64,000 nucleotides of DNA, from the NCBI RefSeq assembly GCF_901827155.1, contig NZ_LR594660.1:620001-684000 (forward strand), written 5' to 3'. Below, piece after piece: positions 26,116 to 34,838 of this stretch. Position numbers and translations under genes: made by a program. Source of the DNA: Variovorax sp. PBL-H6 (GTDB taxonomy: Bacteria > Pseudomonadota > Gammaproteobacteria > Burkholderiales > Burkholderiaceae_C). The notes beneath the pieces are model-generated. The model was not told where the DNA came from. It saw only the letters and a list, made by a program, of their open reading frames with translations, and ran no database searches. Within the stretch, counting starts at the first letter, position 1; each line of letters begins with the position of its first letter.

Positions 26116-27923
26116 GCGAGCACTCCCTTCATCAGCTCCATGAACCGCTTCTCCATCTCGCCAATTTCCTTGGCGATGACGGCCGGCTTGCGCGGCGGCT
26201 TGTACACGTAAAAGTAGCGGTTGAAGTTGATTTCATAGCCGACCTTGCCGACCTGGCCGTCCTTTTCGTCGCAGACGTCCTCGTTAACATACGCGTCGGG
26301 CACGTGCGGCAGTACCTCGCGCACCATGTATGCCTTGACGTCTTCGGAGAGCGGCACGTTCTCGGTGTCGCGCAGGTCTGGGTCGTACGGCTTCTGCCCC
26401 TTCTTGAGTTTGGGCGGCGCCTTGCCCTCCTGCGGCGGTCGGTCAACGGTGACCTTGCGGTATCCAAAAAACTTGTTTTCAAAGACCTTCGACACAATGC
26501 GCGCCGGCTCGGCCTGACCCCTCCCGTTGCCGTTCTTGCCCGTCTCGGCGAACTCACCCGCGAAGGTGGCCTGGTCGACAGCGCCCGCGTAGACCTTCAC
26601 GATTTCCTCGACCTGTTCGTCGGTGATGAACACGCGCTTGTTGCCAAGGCTCTTCATCCTCTTGTACATGCGCGTCGCATCGATGAGCTGTACCTTGCCC
26701 CTGCGCTCAGCGCCTTTGTGGTTTGACAGCAGCCAGATGTAGGTCGCGATGCCGGTGTTGTAGAACAGGTCGTTAGGCAGCGCGACGATTGCCTCCAAGA
26801 GGTCGTTTTCGAGAATCCACCGGCGAATTTCTGATTCGCCAGACCCGGCATCGCCGGTGAAGAGAGGCGAGCCGTTCAGGACGATGCCGATGCGACCGCC
26901 GCCGTCGGCAGCAGGGCGCATCTTCGAAATCAGGTGCATGAGGAAGAGCAACGAGCCGTCCGAGACGCGCGGCAGGCCAGGCCCGAAACGGCCGGCATAT
27001 CCCTTTTTCTCGTGCTCGGCCTTCACGACGTCCTGGACCTTCTTCCAGTCCACCCCGAATGGCGGGTTCGCAGCCCCGTAGTCGAACTTGTCGCCAGCGA
27101 AGCCATCGGCCGACAGCGTGTTGCCGCGGACGATGTTCTTCGGGTCCTGGCCCTTGATGAGCATGTCCGCCTTGCAGATGGCGTACGACTCGTCGTTCAG
27201 CTCCTGGCCAAACAGGCGGATGACGGCAGAGTTGTTGATTGAGCGCGCGACGGCCTCGCCCACCGACAGGATGCCGCCGGTGCCAGCAGTAGGGTCGTAC
27301 ATCGAACGCACCACCCCCGGCTTGGCCAGCGCTTCGTCATCACCCGCGAAGAGGCATTGCACGATGAGGTGGATGACTTCTCGGGGTGTGAAGTGCTCGC
27401 CGGCCGTCTCGTTCGAGGCTTCCGCGAACTTCCGAATCAGCTCCTCGAAGACGAGGCCCATGGTCTCGTTAGGCACCACGTCCGGATGGAGGTCGACGTT
27501 GGCGAACTTCTGCACCAGTTGGAACAGGAGGTTCTTCTCCTCTAGCTCCGCCACTCGCTCGGTGAACTTGAAGCGCTCGAACACGTCGCGCGCGTCTTCC
27601 GAGAAGTCGCCCAGGTAGGCCACCAGGTTCTGGCGAATGTGCTTCTGGTCAGCGAGCAGGCCCGGCAAGGTAAACGGGCTGACGTTGTAGAAGGCCTGCT
27701 TGCTCTTGCGCTTGAGAAAGGGGTCGAGGTTGATGCCAGTATCCTTGCGCTTCTTGGACTCGGCGAGCACATCCTCCTTCGTGCTCTCCAACACGCAGTC
27801 CAGGCGGCGCAACAGGGTGAACGGGAGGATGACCTTGCCATAGTCCGCCTGCTTGTAGTCGCCGCGCAGGAGGTCGGCGACCGACCAGAGGAAGTTCGCG
27901 AGTTCGGAAAAATTCTGGGCCAT
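26112..27923 (-). CDS. hsdM: Type I restriction-modification DNA methyltransferase subunit M
   Basis: 603 aa. The N-terminal HsdM helical domain begins with FLWSVADLLRGDY. The N6-adenine methylase core has motif I DPTAGTGG (210-217) and catalytic motif IV NPPF (286-289). The enzyme uses SAM to methylate adenines at sites chosen by HsdS. The gene follows a small RHH gene by 14 bases and overlaps hsdS by four. Confidence 0.96.
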   Translation of the reverse strand: MAQNFSELANFLWSVADLLRGDYKQADYGKVILPFTLLRRLDCVLESTKEDVLAESKKRKDTGINLDPFLKRKSKQAFYNVSPFTLPGLLADQKHIRQNLVAYLGDFSEDARDVFERFKFTERVAELEEKNLLFQLVQKFANVDLHPDVVPNETMGLVFEELIRKFAEASNETAGEHFTPREVIHLIVQCLFAGDDEALAKPGVVRSMYDPTAGTGGILSVGEAVARSINNSAVIRLFGQELNDESYAICKADMLIKGQDPKNIVRGNTLSADGFAGDKFDYGAANPPFGVDWKKVQDVVKAEHEKKGYAGRFGPGLPRVSDGSLLFLMHLISKMRPAADGGGRIGIVLNGSPLFTGDAGSGESEIRRWILENDLLEAIVALPNDLFYNTGIATYIWLLSNHKGAERRGKVQLIDATRMYKRMKSLGNKRVFITDEQVEEIVKVYAGAVDQATFAGEFAETGKNGNGRGQAEPARIVSKVFENKFFGYRKVTVDRPPQEGKAPPKLKKGQKPYDPDLRDTENVPLSEDVKAYMVREVLPHVPDAYVNEDVCDEKDGQVGKVGYEINFNRYFYVYKPPRKPAVIAKEIGEMEKRFMELMKGVLA

Positions 27924-27937
27924 GAGCTGGTTCCCTG

Positions 27938-28147
27938 TTAGTTCTTGGACGGCTTGGTTTTCTTGGCGGACGCTGGGGGAGCCGGCGCGGGTGCAAGATG
28001 CAACCTCTTGGCATGCTCGCGCACCAGGACCTCAAACATGTTGGTCAAACTGCGGCTCTCCGCCGCCGCACATTGCTCCCAGAGGTCGCGAACCTCGGGG
28101 GTGAGCTTCAGCGACGTGGCCGAGGTCTTTCGGAGCGGGCGGGGCAT
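27938..28147 (-). CDS. Ribbon-helix-helix-like protein heading the type I RM operon
   Basis: 69 aa with the start set at the ATG at 28147. The layout is a short strand (SATSLKLTP), two helices (EVRDLWEQCAAAES, LTNMFEVLVREHAKRL) and a Pro/Ala/Lys-rich tail, the pattern of an RHH repressor. It resembles the RHH-like protein at 950-1147 (TPE start of helix 1, a conserved S-x-T-N turn, basic helix 2). There is no strong ribosome binding site. It probably regulates the RM operon. Confidence 0.65.
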   Translation of the reverse strand: MPRPLRKTSATSLKLTPEVRDLWEQCAAAESRSLTNMFEVLVREHAKRLHLAPAPAPPASAKKTKPSKN

Positions 28148-28321
28148 GAGAGGTAGAGGCCGCTTGCTTAGATACCGCAAACCGCTATACGTTACCAGTC
28201 GTCGAGCAGTGTCACAAGCGGCGACTCCGAAGAACATGTTCTTTCGATGGTTGCGCACCACAATACGAGGGCGCAAGCGGGAAGTAGCCTCGCACTATCG
28301 CTTCGCCCGCCGTGAGCCCAG

Positions 28322-28732
28322 TCAGGTCGGCACGCGTGTCTTGCGGGCAACGACCGAGCTCCCCAGTGCCACCACACGCGCGCTCTTGAAAACAGGTTCT
28401 CGCGTGGCTCGGTCCACGAAGGTGCTGTAGCGGTACGGGTCGTAGGTCACGCCGACCCCGCGCATCCTGCGTACCTTTTGCTGCCAGGGCCGCTTGTCAG
28501 CAATGCTCGCGCCTGACTCCAGCCAGCCCACCAGCTCACCGCGGATGCCCGCGTGGACGTTCTTGCGCTTCTCTCGCAGGGCGCGCTGCCGGCCGGCCTG
28601 CGAGACCACGAAAGACGCGTTCTCCAGCTCGACAGCGTCGACGTGGGCGATGACGCGGCCACGGGTCTCACGGTCCTCGCTGCGCACGGAGAGGCACCGC
28701 CGGTGGAGATTGAGGTAGATGAAGACACGCAT
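28322..28732 (-). CDS. Hypothetical protein (136 aa)
   Basis: GGAGG sits a few bases before the ATG at 28732. The protein is basic and soluble (MRVFIYLNLHRRCLSVRSED; later GVTYDPYRYSTFVDRATREPV), of a kind often seen in phage and plasmid genomes, but no family was recognised. It is transcribed divergently from the XRE regulator at 28838; the shared spacer holds a 10-bp inverted repeat. Confidence 0.65.
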   Translation of the reverse strand: MRVFIYLNLHRRCLSVRSEDRETRGRVIAHVDAVELENASFVVSQAGRQRALREKRKNVHAGIRGELVGWLESGASIADKRPWQQKVRRMRGVGVTYDPYRYSTFVDRATREPVFKSARVVALGSSVVARKTRVPT

Positions 28733-28787
28733 TGCCTCCGTCTAGGGAGGCAATTTAGCGGGAAAGCCCTGCTCTAAGCCGGTCGAC

Positions 28788-28834
28788 GTCCGATACTATC
28801 GTCAGATTACAGCTTTGAGCCTGAAGTATCGGAC
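28788..28834. promoter_or_regulatory. Inverted repeat between divergent genes, likely XRE operator
   Basis: GTCCGATACT (28788-28797) and AGTATCGGAC (28825-28834) are perfect 10-bp inverted repeats 27 bases apart. The second half ends 3 bases before the XRE gene's ATG. The position suits autoregulation and co-control of the divergent gene at 28322-28732. Confidence 0.65.
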
Positions 28835-28837
28835 ACC

Positions 28838-29179
28838 ATGAGCAGAACCTTCCAACGACCGTTTCCCTCTGTAGCTCGCCAGATGGAGGCGCTTGGCGAC
28901 CGTCTGCGCATGGCGCGCCTACGCCGCAAGATTTCGGCCGTCCAAATGGCAGAGCGCGTGGGAGTTTCGCGCGACACACTACATCGGCTGGAGAAAGGCG
29001 AACCGAACATCGCCCTGGGAACCTATCTTCGAGCGTTGCGTGTGCTACGCCTGGAGAAGGACCTTGACCTGGTTGCAAAGGATGACGTACTCGGCCGGAA
29101 GCTGCAGGACCTGGGTCTTGAGCCGTCGGCTGCGCGCCGACCACGCAGGCCTCAAACGACGCCAGCTGCCACCAGCTGA
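28838..29179 (+). CDS. XRE-family helix-turn-helix regulator (HipB-like)
   Basis: 113 aa. The HTH spans about residues 18-72 (LGDRLRMARLRRKISAVQMAERVGVSRDTLHRLEKGEPNIALGTYLRALRVL), matching the HipB/XRE pattern. The tail is basic and Pro/Arg-rich. No HipA kinase or other partner follows, so it is an orphan. The perfect inverted repeat just upstream is its probable operator. Confidence 0.85.
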   Translation: MSRTFQRPFPSVARQMEALGDRLRMARLRRKISAVQMAERVGVSRDTLHRLEKGEPNIALGTYLRALRVLRLEKDLDLVAKDDVLGRKLQDLGLEPSAARRPRRPQTTPAATS

Positions 29180-29308
29180 CGCTTCGCACTGCGCAGTCCG
29201 ACGCGGAGTGTCAGGTCACGCCGCTGTGTCCATAGACGGGCGACCGGCGCTAGAGCGCTACCCGTGAGGTGCCCCAAACCGTGAACCAACTCTCCTCGGT
29301 GCGGTGCG

Positions 29309-30259
29309 TCATCGCAGTACAAGGACTTTCCCCACCGCGCCTTCGGTTCGAATTGTGTTCCGCGACACGGGTCGTCCCGGCCATTTGGCTTCGTAGCGGT
29401 AGGTTCCCAGCAGTCGATGCCCCGGAGATGCAAGCACGAACCAGCCGGGGCAGTCGGATTGATTCCACGGGTCGCGCCCGAGTGCCTGGCATAACAGCCA
29501 GTCGAAATCGAGAATCAAGCTCACCGTTGCCCCGGACGGCTCTGTCCTGACCTCAAATGGGTCGCCGAGCAGAAAGTGGCACATGCCGCCGCCAAACAGC
29601 AGGAGCGGAACCTCGTGGCGACGGCTCTCCGGGAGCGCCAGAACCAGCCCGTTCCATTTCTTCGCAAGCGAAGCCTCAAGCTCACCGTAATCACCTTCGC
29701 GGTAGAGACCCTTGAACGCCGCAGCCTTTGGGTCGGCCTCAGTGCCGCTCAACCTCGCGGCGATGTCCTGAACGTCCCTTTCTGCCAAGGCCTGCAATGC
29801 CCTCTCAAGCTCCGGAACTTGCATGCCCGTCATCCGGACGAGCTCAACCATGTACAAGCGGAAAGCCACGCCCTTCATCGTGCTAGCCCAGGTGGAGCTA
29901 AAAGGCCTGGGCCCCGTGATGTTCGCATAGCCGCACACGCCATACAGATGCTGGTTGCAAGGCAAAGCCTTGCCCGCAGCAGCGTCCATCTCTCGCACGC
30001 GTGTGTCCGATTCGGTTGGCGCATAGTTATAGGCGCTTACCGGTGAGCGGGCACACCGGGTCTTTGCAAGTTCTTCAAGCAGCGTTTTGCCTGACGCACT
30101 TTGCAGGAACTCCTTCTCCAGCGCCCGGTAGACCTGTACTTCAAGGCTCGCCTCTGGGTGCTTGCCGATGTCTGCCAGACAGCCGGAGCCGGCGGCTCCC
30201 AAAAGCATAGAGGCGGCCAGGCAGCGAAAACGCGTTCTGAGGACTGTGGCTTTCGGCAT
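29309..30259 (-). CDS. Lipoprotein paralogue A (316 aa)
   Basis: An AGGAGGG ribosome binding site fixes the ATG at 30259. The lipobox AGSGC places the lipidated Cys at residue 27. Immediately after comes LADIGKHPEASLEVQVYRALEKEFL, shared with the paralogue at 37415-38371 (CFADIGKH..SSPEVQVYRAL.KEFL). The two also share the C-terminal pattern of DFDW..CQAL..DPW and LLGTYRYEA.W. Several Cys may be disulphide-bonded. Envelope-anchored; function unknown. Confidence 0.75.
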   Translation of the reverse strand: MPKATVLRTRFRCLAASMLLGAAGSGCLADIGKHPEASLEVQVYRALEKEFLQSASGKTLLEELAKTRCARSPVSAYNYAPTESDTRVREMDAAAGKALPCNQHLYGVCGYANITGPRPFSSTWASTMKGVAFRLYMVELVRMTGMQVPELERALQALAERDVQDIAARLSGTEADPKAAAFKGLYREGDYGELEASLAKKWNGLVLALPESRRHEVPLLLFGGGMCHFLLGDPFEVRTEPSGATVSLILDFDWLLCQALGRDPWNQSDCPGWFVLASPGHRLLGTYRYEAKWPGRPVSRNTIRTEGAVGKVLVLR

Positions 30260-30518
30260 GGCGCCCTCCTGCTTTGCCTGTGGTGGTCGCATTGTGCAGC
30301 CGAGCCCTCCCTGCGTCACCAAGCACCTGACTTCCGCGTCCTGGAAGCCGGGTTCGCGCCTGTCCCGGCCGGGGGCCGCCGGCCTTGAGGGCTCGCGCGT
30401 CACTTCCTTGTCGGCGTCCTCGGCTGCGTCTACCCGCGCTGGCAGGGACGTCGGCCAGGTAGCGCCTTTCATTTGTCCGCATCGTGCGCTGTCCGCCCAC
30501 TGATTGCGGGGCTCGTCG

Positions 30519-30779
30519 TCAATCCCGACGGTTGCGCTCGCGCTCCTCGAGCTCACGGCGAAATTCCTCGTTTCCTTCGCCCCACCAGTGAGGAAAGAAG
30601 AATTGCGTGGCGGCCCCGATGCAAGCGATGGAGAGGACCAGGTTGAGGGTCTTTGCAGCGGCTGCGGTCTGTGGCCCGAGTTCGCCAATGAGGGTGGCCC
30701 CCGCAAGGGTTGCAGCGTTTTGCGCCAGGACCACGAAGGCCAGCAGCACGAAGCTCACGATGAATTTGCTGTCAGGCAT
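30519..30779 (-). CDS. Small two-pass membrane protein (86 aa)
   Basis: Two hydrophobic segments (FIVSFVLLAFVVLA and LNLVLSIACIGAATQFFF) followed by a charged tail (EEFRRELEERERNRRD). The ATG at 30779 lies eight bases after the stop of a frameshifted small gene, so it is likely the last gene of the operon running from 34429. Confidence 0.6.
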   Translation of the reverse strand: MPDSKFIVSFVLLAFVVLAQNAATLAGATLIGELGPQTAAAAKTLNLVLSIACIGAATQFFFPHWWGEGNEEFRRELEERERNRRD

Positions 30780-30787
30780 GATGGGGT

Positions 30788-31089
30788 TCAGAGATATTCA
30801 AGCGTCGGAAACGGCTTCTTCGCGGCGCGGACGCATTCAGGCCACAGGTTCTCCATCGTCCGGGTCGTCGCATCAGGGTCACGGTTGCAGAGTGTTCGAG
30901 GGGGCGGGCTGCGATACGGCACGTATGGCGCAACGAGACGCACCCATGGGATACCTCGTTGGGCTTGCGGTCCAGCTCACCAAGGGAAGCCGAGGAGTTC
31001 ACGGTGCCGAAGGCTTGCGTCAGCGGTACCAGGTCGTCTGAGCATTGGTTTTTCGGTCTTCGAGGGCGCGCGAGCACTTCGGCCGGCAC
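30788..31089 (-). pseudogene. Small gene interrupted by a missing base in a G run
   Basis: The upstream frame (DLVPLTQAFGTVNSSASLG, GELDRKPNEVSHG) and a second frame (VRLVAPYVPYRSPPP, CNRDPDATTRTMENLWPECV, stop 30788-30790) both look coding. Adding one G to the GGG at 30943-30945 (minus strand) joins them as EVSHG-VRLVAPY. The start near 31089 (GTG) is uncertain. It sits between two genes of the same operon. No family recognised. Confidence 0.5.
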
Positions 31090-31104
31090 GCAGGGAACAA
31101 GGCC

Positions 31105-31647
31105 TCAGCCTTCAGGTCGCGGGGTCGAGGGCACGGGCAGGGCGTCAACCATGTCGTCAAAGTTCTCGCCCGCCAGGTTGCGGGCATGAAGGTCCGCCCA
31201 CTGCTGGGGATTGAGCTTGCGCGCCTTTTCGTAGCGGACCCAGCCCAGCTCGAGCTCAGGCTGCATCGACATCATGACTTGGCCGCCAGGCACCGGGTCG
31301 GAGCCGGGCGCCGGCGCTGCAGCGGAGGCTTGTTTGCCCAGGCCTCTGCAGAACTCCCACAAGGCATCCTGCGCCTTGCGCACCTCGGGGCCCCAGGCCC
31401 GCTTGCGGATGGCATCGACGCGAGCGTCGGCCCAGCGCTCGGCCAGGGTGAAGATGTGCCGAACCACGTCCTCCGGAACCACCGCGGTCTCTTCGGCCTC
31501 CAGCTTGCTGGCAGGCCCCCGGCCTCCCGCCCCTTTGCTCGCCTGACGCGCCTTGTCCATGACGGCGTCGTACCGGTCGTCCCAGGAGAGCCCATGCTCC
31601 TTTATTTCGTCCAGTATCTCGAGAAGGTTCTCGATGTGGTTGGCCAT
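31105..31647 (-). CDS. Hypothetical protein (180 aa) in the 34.4-30.5 kb operon
   Basis: The ATG at 31647 lies four bases after the stop of the 70-aa gene upstream. The protein is helical and acidic to neutral (NHIENLLEILDEIKEHGLSW), with an Ala/Pro/Gly-rich linker near residues 110-130. No signal peptide or membrane segment. No family recognised. Confidence 0.6.
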   Translation of the reverse strand: MANHIENLLEILDEIKEHGLSWDDRYDAVMDKARQASKGAGGRGPASKLEAEETAVVPEDVVRHIFTLAERWADARVDAIRKRAWGPEVRKAQDALWEFCRGLGKQASAAAPAPGSDPVPGGQVMMSMQPELELGWVRYEKARKLNPQQWADLHARNLAGENFDDMVDALPVPSTPRPEG

Positions 31648-31651
31648 GTAT

Positions 31652-31864
31652 TTAATCCTTGGGTGCCGCGCCTGAGGCGCCGTTGATAGCAACTGATGAT
31701 TTGGCAATGGTGGCGCATGCACCTTCTTCGGAACGAAACCGGCGCATCTGCCCGTCGGCTCGGAGCAGGTACTCAACCCTGCCACAGGGCCACTCGCGCC
31801 AGACACACCATGACTTGCTCACCGGATGCGCGCCCCATGGGCCAGGTGGTTGCGCCGCACTCAC
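31652..31864 (-). CDS. Small hypothetical protein (70 aa)
   Basis: It starts at a GTG that overlaps the stop of the 382-aa gene (GTGA). The central VWREWPCGRVEYLLRADGQMRRFRSEEGA resembles the short beta-beta-helix pattern common in small plasmid and phage proteins with a terminal Ala-rich helix, but no named family was recognised. Confidence 0.55.
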   Translation of the reverse strand: MSAAQPPGPWGAHPVSKSWCVWREWPCGRVEYLLRADGQMRRFRSEEGACATIAKSSVAINGASGAAPKD

Positions 31865-33009
31865 GCCGGGCTACGAGTGAACCGCGCCGCGATGTGCTCT
31901 TCGAGGGAGGCCTGGTCGCGCTTCCAATCCCGCTCGTCGTGAACGTAGTCGAAGCGCATGCAGAGGTTGCGGTGGAAATTCTTGAATTCGTGCAGGGTTT
32001 GGGCCGCCTGCGACTGTCCGCCCGTGGCCAACGCCGAGCTCGGAACCCGTGCCAGGACCTCGTCCTTCAAGTCCTGCGCGAACCGGTAGAACTGCGGCGT
32101 GAAGACACCGGAGATGCCAGCTGTCTGGGCGACAACGTCCGCGACACGTTCGGGAAGGTCGACGCTCAGACCACGTCCCGTGGTCGCCGCTTGCTGCTGC
32201 GCGGCGCCGGTCAGGCGCGATTGCATGGCCAGGAAGGTGATGGCCAGGGAGCCGGTGAGGGACTCGATACCCCGAACACCCGTGAGCTCGCCAGAGAGGT
32301 CACGCACCGTGAACGGGCACCTCTCGAGGAGGTAGCGAACGTTCTGCTCCAGCGAATCTGCACCGGCCGCGCCGTCTGCCCCTTCGGCATTGCTGGCGCG
32401 TTCCGCACTTCGCGCCAGGCCTTTGCGCAGCGCATCGGAGATGCAGTCAGCGTGCAGCTGCGGGCCGGAGCCGAAGTCGTGGGTGTGGAACTGCTTGATG
32501 GCAACGTGCATGCGCGCCAGCCACTCGTCGTCGGTTTCCGCAGCCTGCGCTTCAGCATCCAACTCGGTGACCTCGACCTCTGAGGGATAGGCTTCTTCGA
32601 AAGACTCGTGCTCCACACCCTCCTCCGGCTGCTCCGCGAGCGTGCGGGCCGCGTCGATGGCGCCGATGCCCTGGGCCCAGGGAAGCACGACATTGTTGGC
32701 AGCCCACTCCTGCAGGGGGTCGACGGCGCCGGCCTGGATGTTGCGCAGCCACATGTCGCAGTGCTCGAGCGAGGGGGCCTTGCCGCCGGCCAGCAGCGTC
32801 AGGACCTCCTGGAACCGGTCGATGAACTTCGTGGGCACCTGGTCGAACGTGACGGGAGGCGTGTTCAGCGCGTCGAGCGCCACAGTGCGCGCGTGGTCGA
32901 TTTCATCCCAGTCTCCTCCGACCATCTCGTTCTCGATGGCAGCAATTTGCTGAAGGGCGCCGCGCAGACGCAGGTTCTCGGCGCGAAGGAGCGTATCGGT
33001 CTTGGACAT
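31861..33009 (-). CDS. Hypothetical protein (382 aa)
   Basis: Starts MSKTDTLLRAENLRLRGALQQI, a coiled-coil-like helix. The middle is acidic (VEVTELDAEAQAAETDDEWL) and is followed by a His-rich HTHDFGSGPQLHADC. The C-terminal half is helical (GVFTPQFYRFAQDLKDEVLARV ... NLCMRFDYVHDERDW). No membrane segment. It is the largest protein of an operon of unknowns, and no family was recognised. Confidence 0.65.
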   Translation of the reverse strand: MSKTDTLLRAENLRLRGALQQIAAIENEMVGGDWDEIDHARTVALDALNTPPVTFDQVPTKFIDRFQEVLTLLAGGKAPSLEHCDMWLRNIQAGAVDPLQEWAANNVVLPWAQGIGAIDAARTLAEQPEEGVEHESFEEAYPSEVEVTELDAEAQAAETDDEWLARMHVAIKQFHTHDFGSGPQLHADCISDALRKGLARSAERASNAEGADGAAGADSLEQNVRYLLERCPFTVRDLSGELTGVRGIESLTGSLAITFLAMQSRLTGAAQQQAATTGRGLSVDLPERVADVVAQTAGISGVFTPQFYRFAQDLKDEVLARVPSSALATGGQSQAAQTLHEFKNFHRNLCMRFDYVHDERDWKRDQASLEEHIAARFTRSPA

Positions 33010-33116
33010 GAGGACGAGTTTTCCGGTGTGTTGCCCAACAGCGGGCGGAGCCTGAAGCGTCGCCGGCGCGCGCCAGGCAACGAACGATTCAGAAATAGGG
33101 AGCGTGAGCGCGAGGC

Positions 33117-33647
33117 TCAGATGAACGCGGTGGAGCTGACGCTGCCGTTGGCCTCGGTCACGTTGAGCAGCACTACGCCGGCGGTGGGCGCAGCACGGGA
33201 GGCCGAGTTCTCGATGATGTGGCCCACTTCGTGGATGCCGGCTTGGCAGCGGTATCCGTGGGTCATGTCTTCGTCCTCGGGAAGGTTCGACTCCGGAATT
33301 CCCGCGAAGAGCTTTCGCGCCAGCTTCAGCTGGTACGGGCTCATCGGGATGAAGCTCTGGTTCTCGTGGGTGCTCAGCTTGCCGGCGGCGTGACGCATGA
33401 AAACGATGTCACTGCTGAACTGACCCACGCCCTTGCGTACCTGGACGCAAAAGCCTATGCGGCTCAAGGCATCGCGGCGGCCTTGCTGGAAGCCGGTCAC
33501 CAGGAATTCACCCGGGCCGGGGATGCGGCTGAAATAGCCGCGGGTGTAGTCGGCCAGGGCGACGATGTCCTGGGCGAGCGCTTCCGCCTCTGCCGGAGAG
33601 AGGACGGGCGAGGATTCGATGGCCTCAGGTGCGGATTCGTTGGTCAT
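33117..33647 (-). CDS. Hypothetical protein with a HEVGH motif (176 aa)
   Basis: The ATG at 33647 overlaps the stop of the upstream gene (ATGA). Near residue 139 the sequence reads GIHEVGHIIENS, an HExxH motif with a downstream Glu, compatible with a zinc-binding site, though it could be fortuitous in so small a protein. No signal peptide. Second gene of the operon. Confidence 0.6.
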   Translation of the reverse strand: MTNESAPEAIESSPVLSPAEAEALAQDIVALADYTRGYFSRIPGPGEFLVTGFQQGRRDALSRIGFCVQVRKGVGQFSSDIVFMRHAAGKLSTHENQSFIPMSPYQLKLARKLFAGIPESNLPEDEDMTHGYRCQAGIHEVGHIIENSASRAAPTAGVVLLNVTEANGSVSSTAFI

Positions 33648-34429
33648 GTTTTTCCAGGTGGCGCAGCAGGGATGCCGCAGGGTTTGTCTTTGTTGTTCAG
33701 GGCGAGAGCTGCCGCCAGAGCCGATGAGAGCGTCTTGGCACGGGCAGGAGCCGCAATGGCCACGGGTTCTCTTGCCGAGGCAAGCGCCTTTCGCTTCTCG
33801 AGCGCTTTGACGTACCCCGGCGGGAATGCGAAGTCGGCCGGAATGCGCATGGACCGCAGCGGACGCTTGAGCTTCTCCAGGCAGGCGATGACGGTGGCGA
33901 CATGGCTGAAGTCACGGGCCTCGACGTCGCGTGCCATCAGCTCCTCGCCACCTTCGTTCAGGTAGGCCAGCGGAAGGGCGAGGAAAAACTGCTTCGCCGC
34001 GGCGTTCTGGAGTTCGGGGCGCGCGTACTGGCCAACCCAAAGGTCCCCGTCGAGCCACCACTCCGCCAAGTAGTCCAGGCCGAAAACAGACGGGAAGTTG
34101 CGCTTGTAGCTTCGGGTCTGATGCTCTCGCCAGGTGGGAAGGAACGCTTCCTGGTGCATGCTCTGGATGTACCGGGCCCGTTTGCCGAGGTCGCGCAGCA
34201 GGTTGTTGCGGCCAGAGCCACCGCCCCGGCGTTGGTGCATGTCGAGGTCCATCTTCATCAGGACGTCGAAGGGTGGCAGGTACGGCTTCTTGAGTGCGGG
34301 GCGCACAACGGTCGGGGTGACGCCCGCGCGCGCCGCGCCGCCTACGTCTGGGGCCTGGGTGTCGGGCGGCGAGGCAGCGACTGCTTGTGCCGCCGGCGCC
34401 AACGTTTCAGTGGATGAGTGAAGTTGCAT
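33644..34429 (-). CDS. Hypothetical protein (261 aa), first gene of the operon
   Basis: The start is set at the ATG at 34429. A GTG at 34501 is in frame, but it lies at the predicted -10/TSS region (TTTAAA at about 34506-34511), leaving no leader. The N-terminal 60 residues are Ala/Thr/Pro-rich. The core is basic and helical with Trp and Tyr (GLDYLAEWWLDGDLWVGQYARPELQNAAAKQFFLALPLAYL). No family recognised. Confidence 0.6.
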   Translation of the reverse strand: MQLHSSTETLAPAAQAVAASPPDTQAPDVGGAARAGVTPTVVRPALKKPYLPPFDVLMKMDLDMHQRRGGGSGRNNLLRDLGKRARYIQSMHQEAFLPTWREHQTRSYKRNFPSVFGLDYLAEWWLDGDLWVGQYARPELQNAAAKQFFLALPLAYLNEGGEELMARDVEARDFSHVATVIACLEKLKRPLRSMRIPADFAFPPGYVKALEKRKALASAREPVAIAAPARAKTLSSALAAALALNNKDKPCGIPAAPPGKT

Positions 34430-34838
34430 GGGAAGAGCGTACGACAGGTTTTCTGTTGAACCGCAAGCTGCCGCGGTGACAGTGCTCGTTGCATCGAGCA
34501 CCTGCTTTAAATTGCGTGACTCCGAATGGTTCTAAAAGCGTTCTGGGTGTGTCCATTTTAGCAGAGTTGAGGCCCGCCGGACAACCTAAACTGTTTAGGC
34601 TTCTATTTGCGAGCAGAGCCTATAGACTCTTGAGGATGCTTGGCCAGTCTCATGGCAGGAACGGTTCCACGCTCGATGACCACCGTCTCAGTTGGGCGTT
34701 GTGTCTTGCGTAGTAGCTTGGCGCGCCACCGCGAACATGTTTTACGGGGCCCGCGCATCCTCTGGCTTGGCCTGGCGGAGCTATACGACTTAGAAACTCG
34801 CGCAGCTGTGCTGCCACCAAATCACTCAAAGGAAACCT
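34430..34838. other. Intergenic promoter region between divergent units
   Basis: About 410 bases with no convincing gene. It holds the palindrome CCTAAACTGTTTAGG (34585-34599), further TTTTAG/CTAAAA elements near 34527 and 34556, and TATAGA at 34621-34626. These probably drive the divergent genes at 34429 (minus) and 34839 (plus). Confidence 0.45.
34585..34599. promoter_or_regulatory. Palindrome CCTAAACTGTTTAGG
   Basis: A 6+3+6 perfect inverted repeat in the divergent intergenic region, containing the TGTTTAG element that recurs upstream of several plus-strand genes (13643, 59711, 61492). Likely a protein-binding site. Confidence 0.5.
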
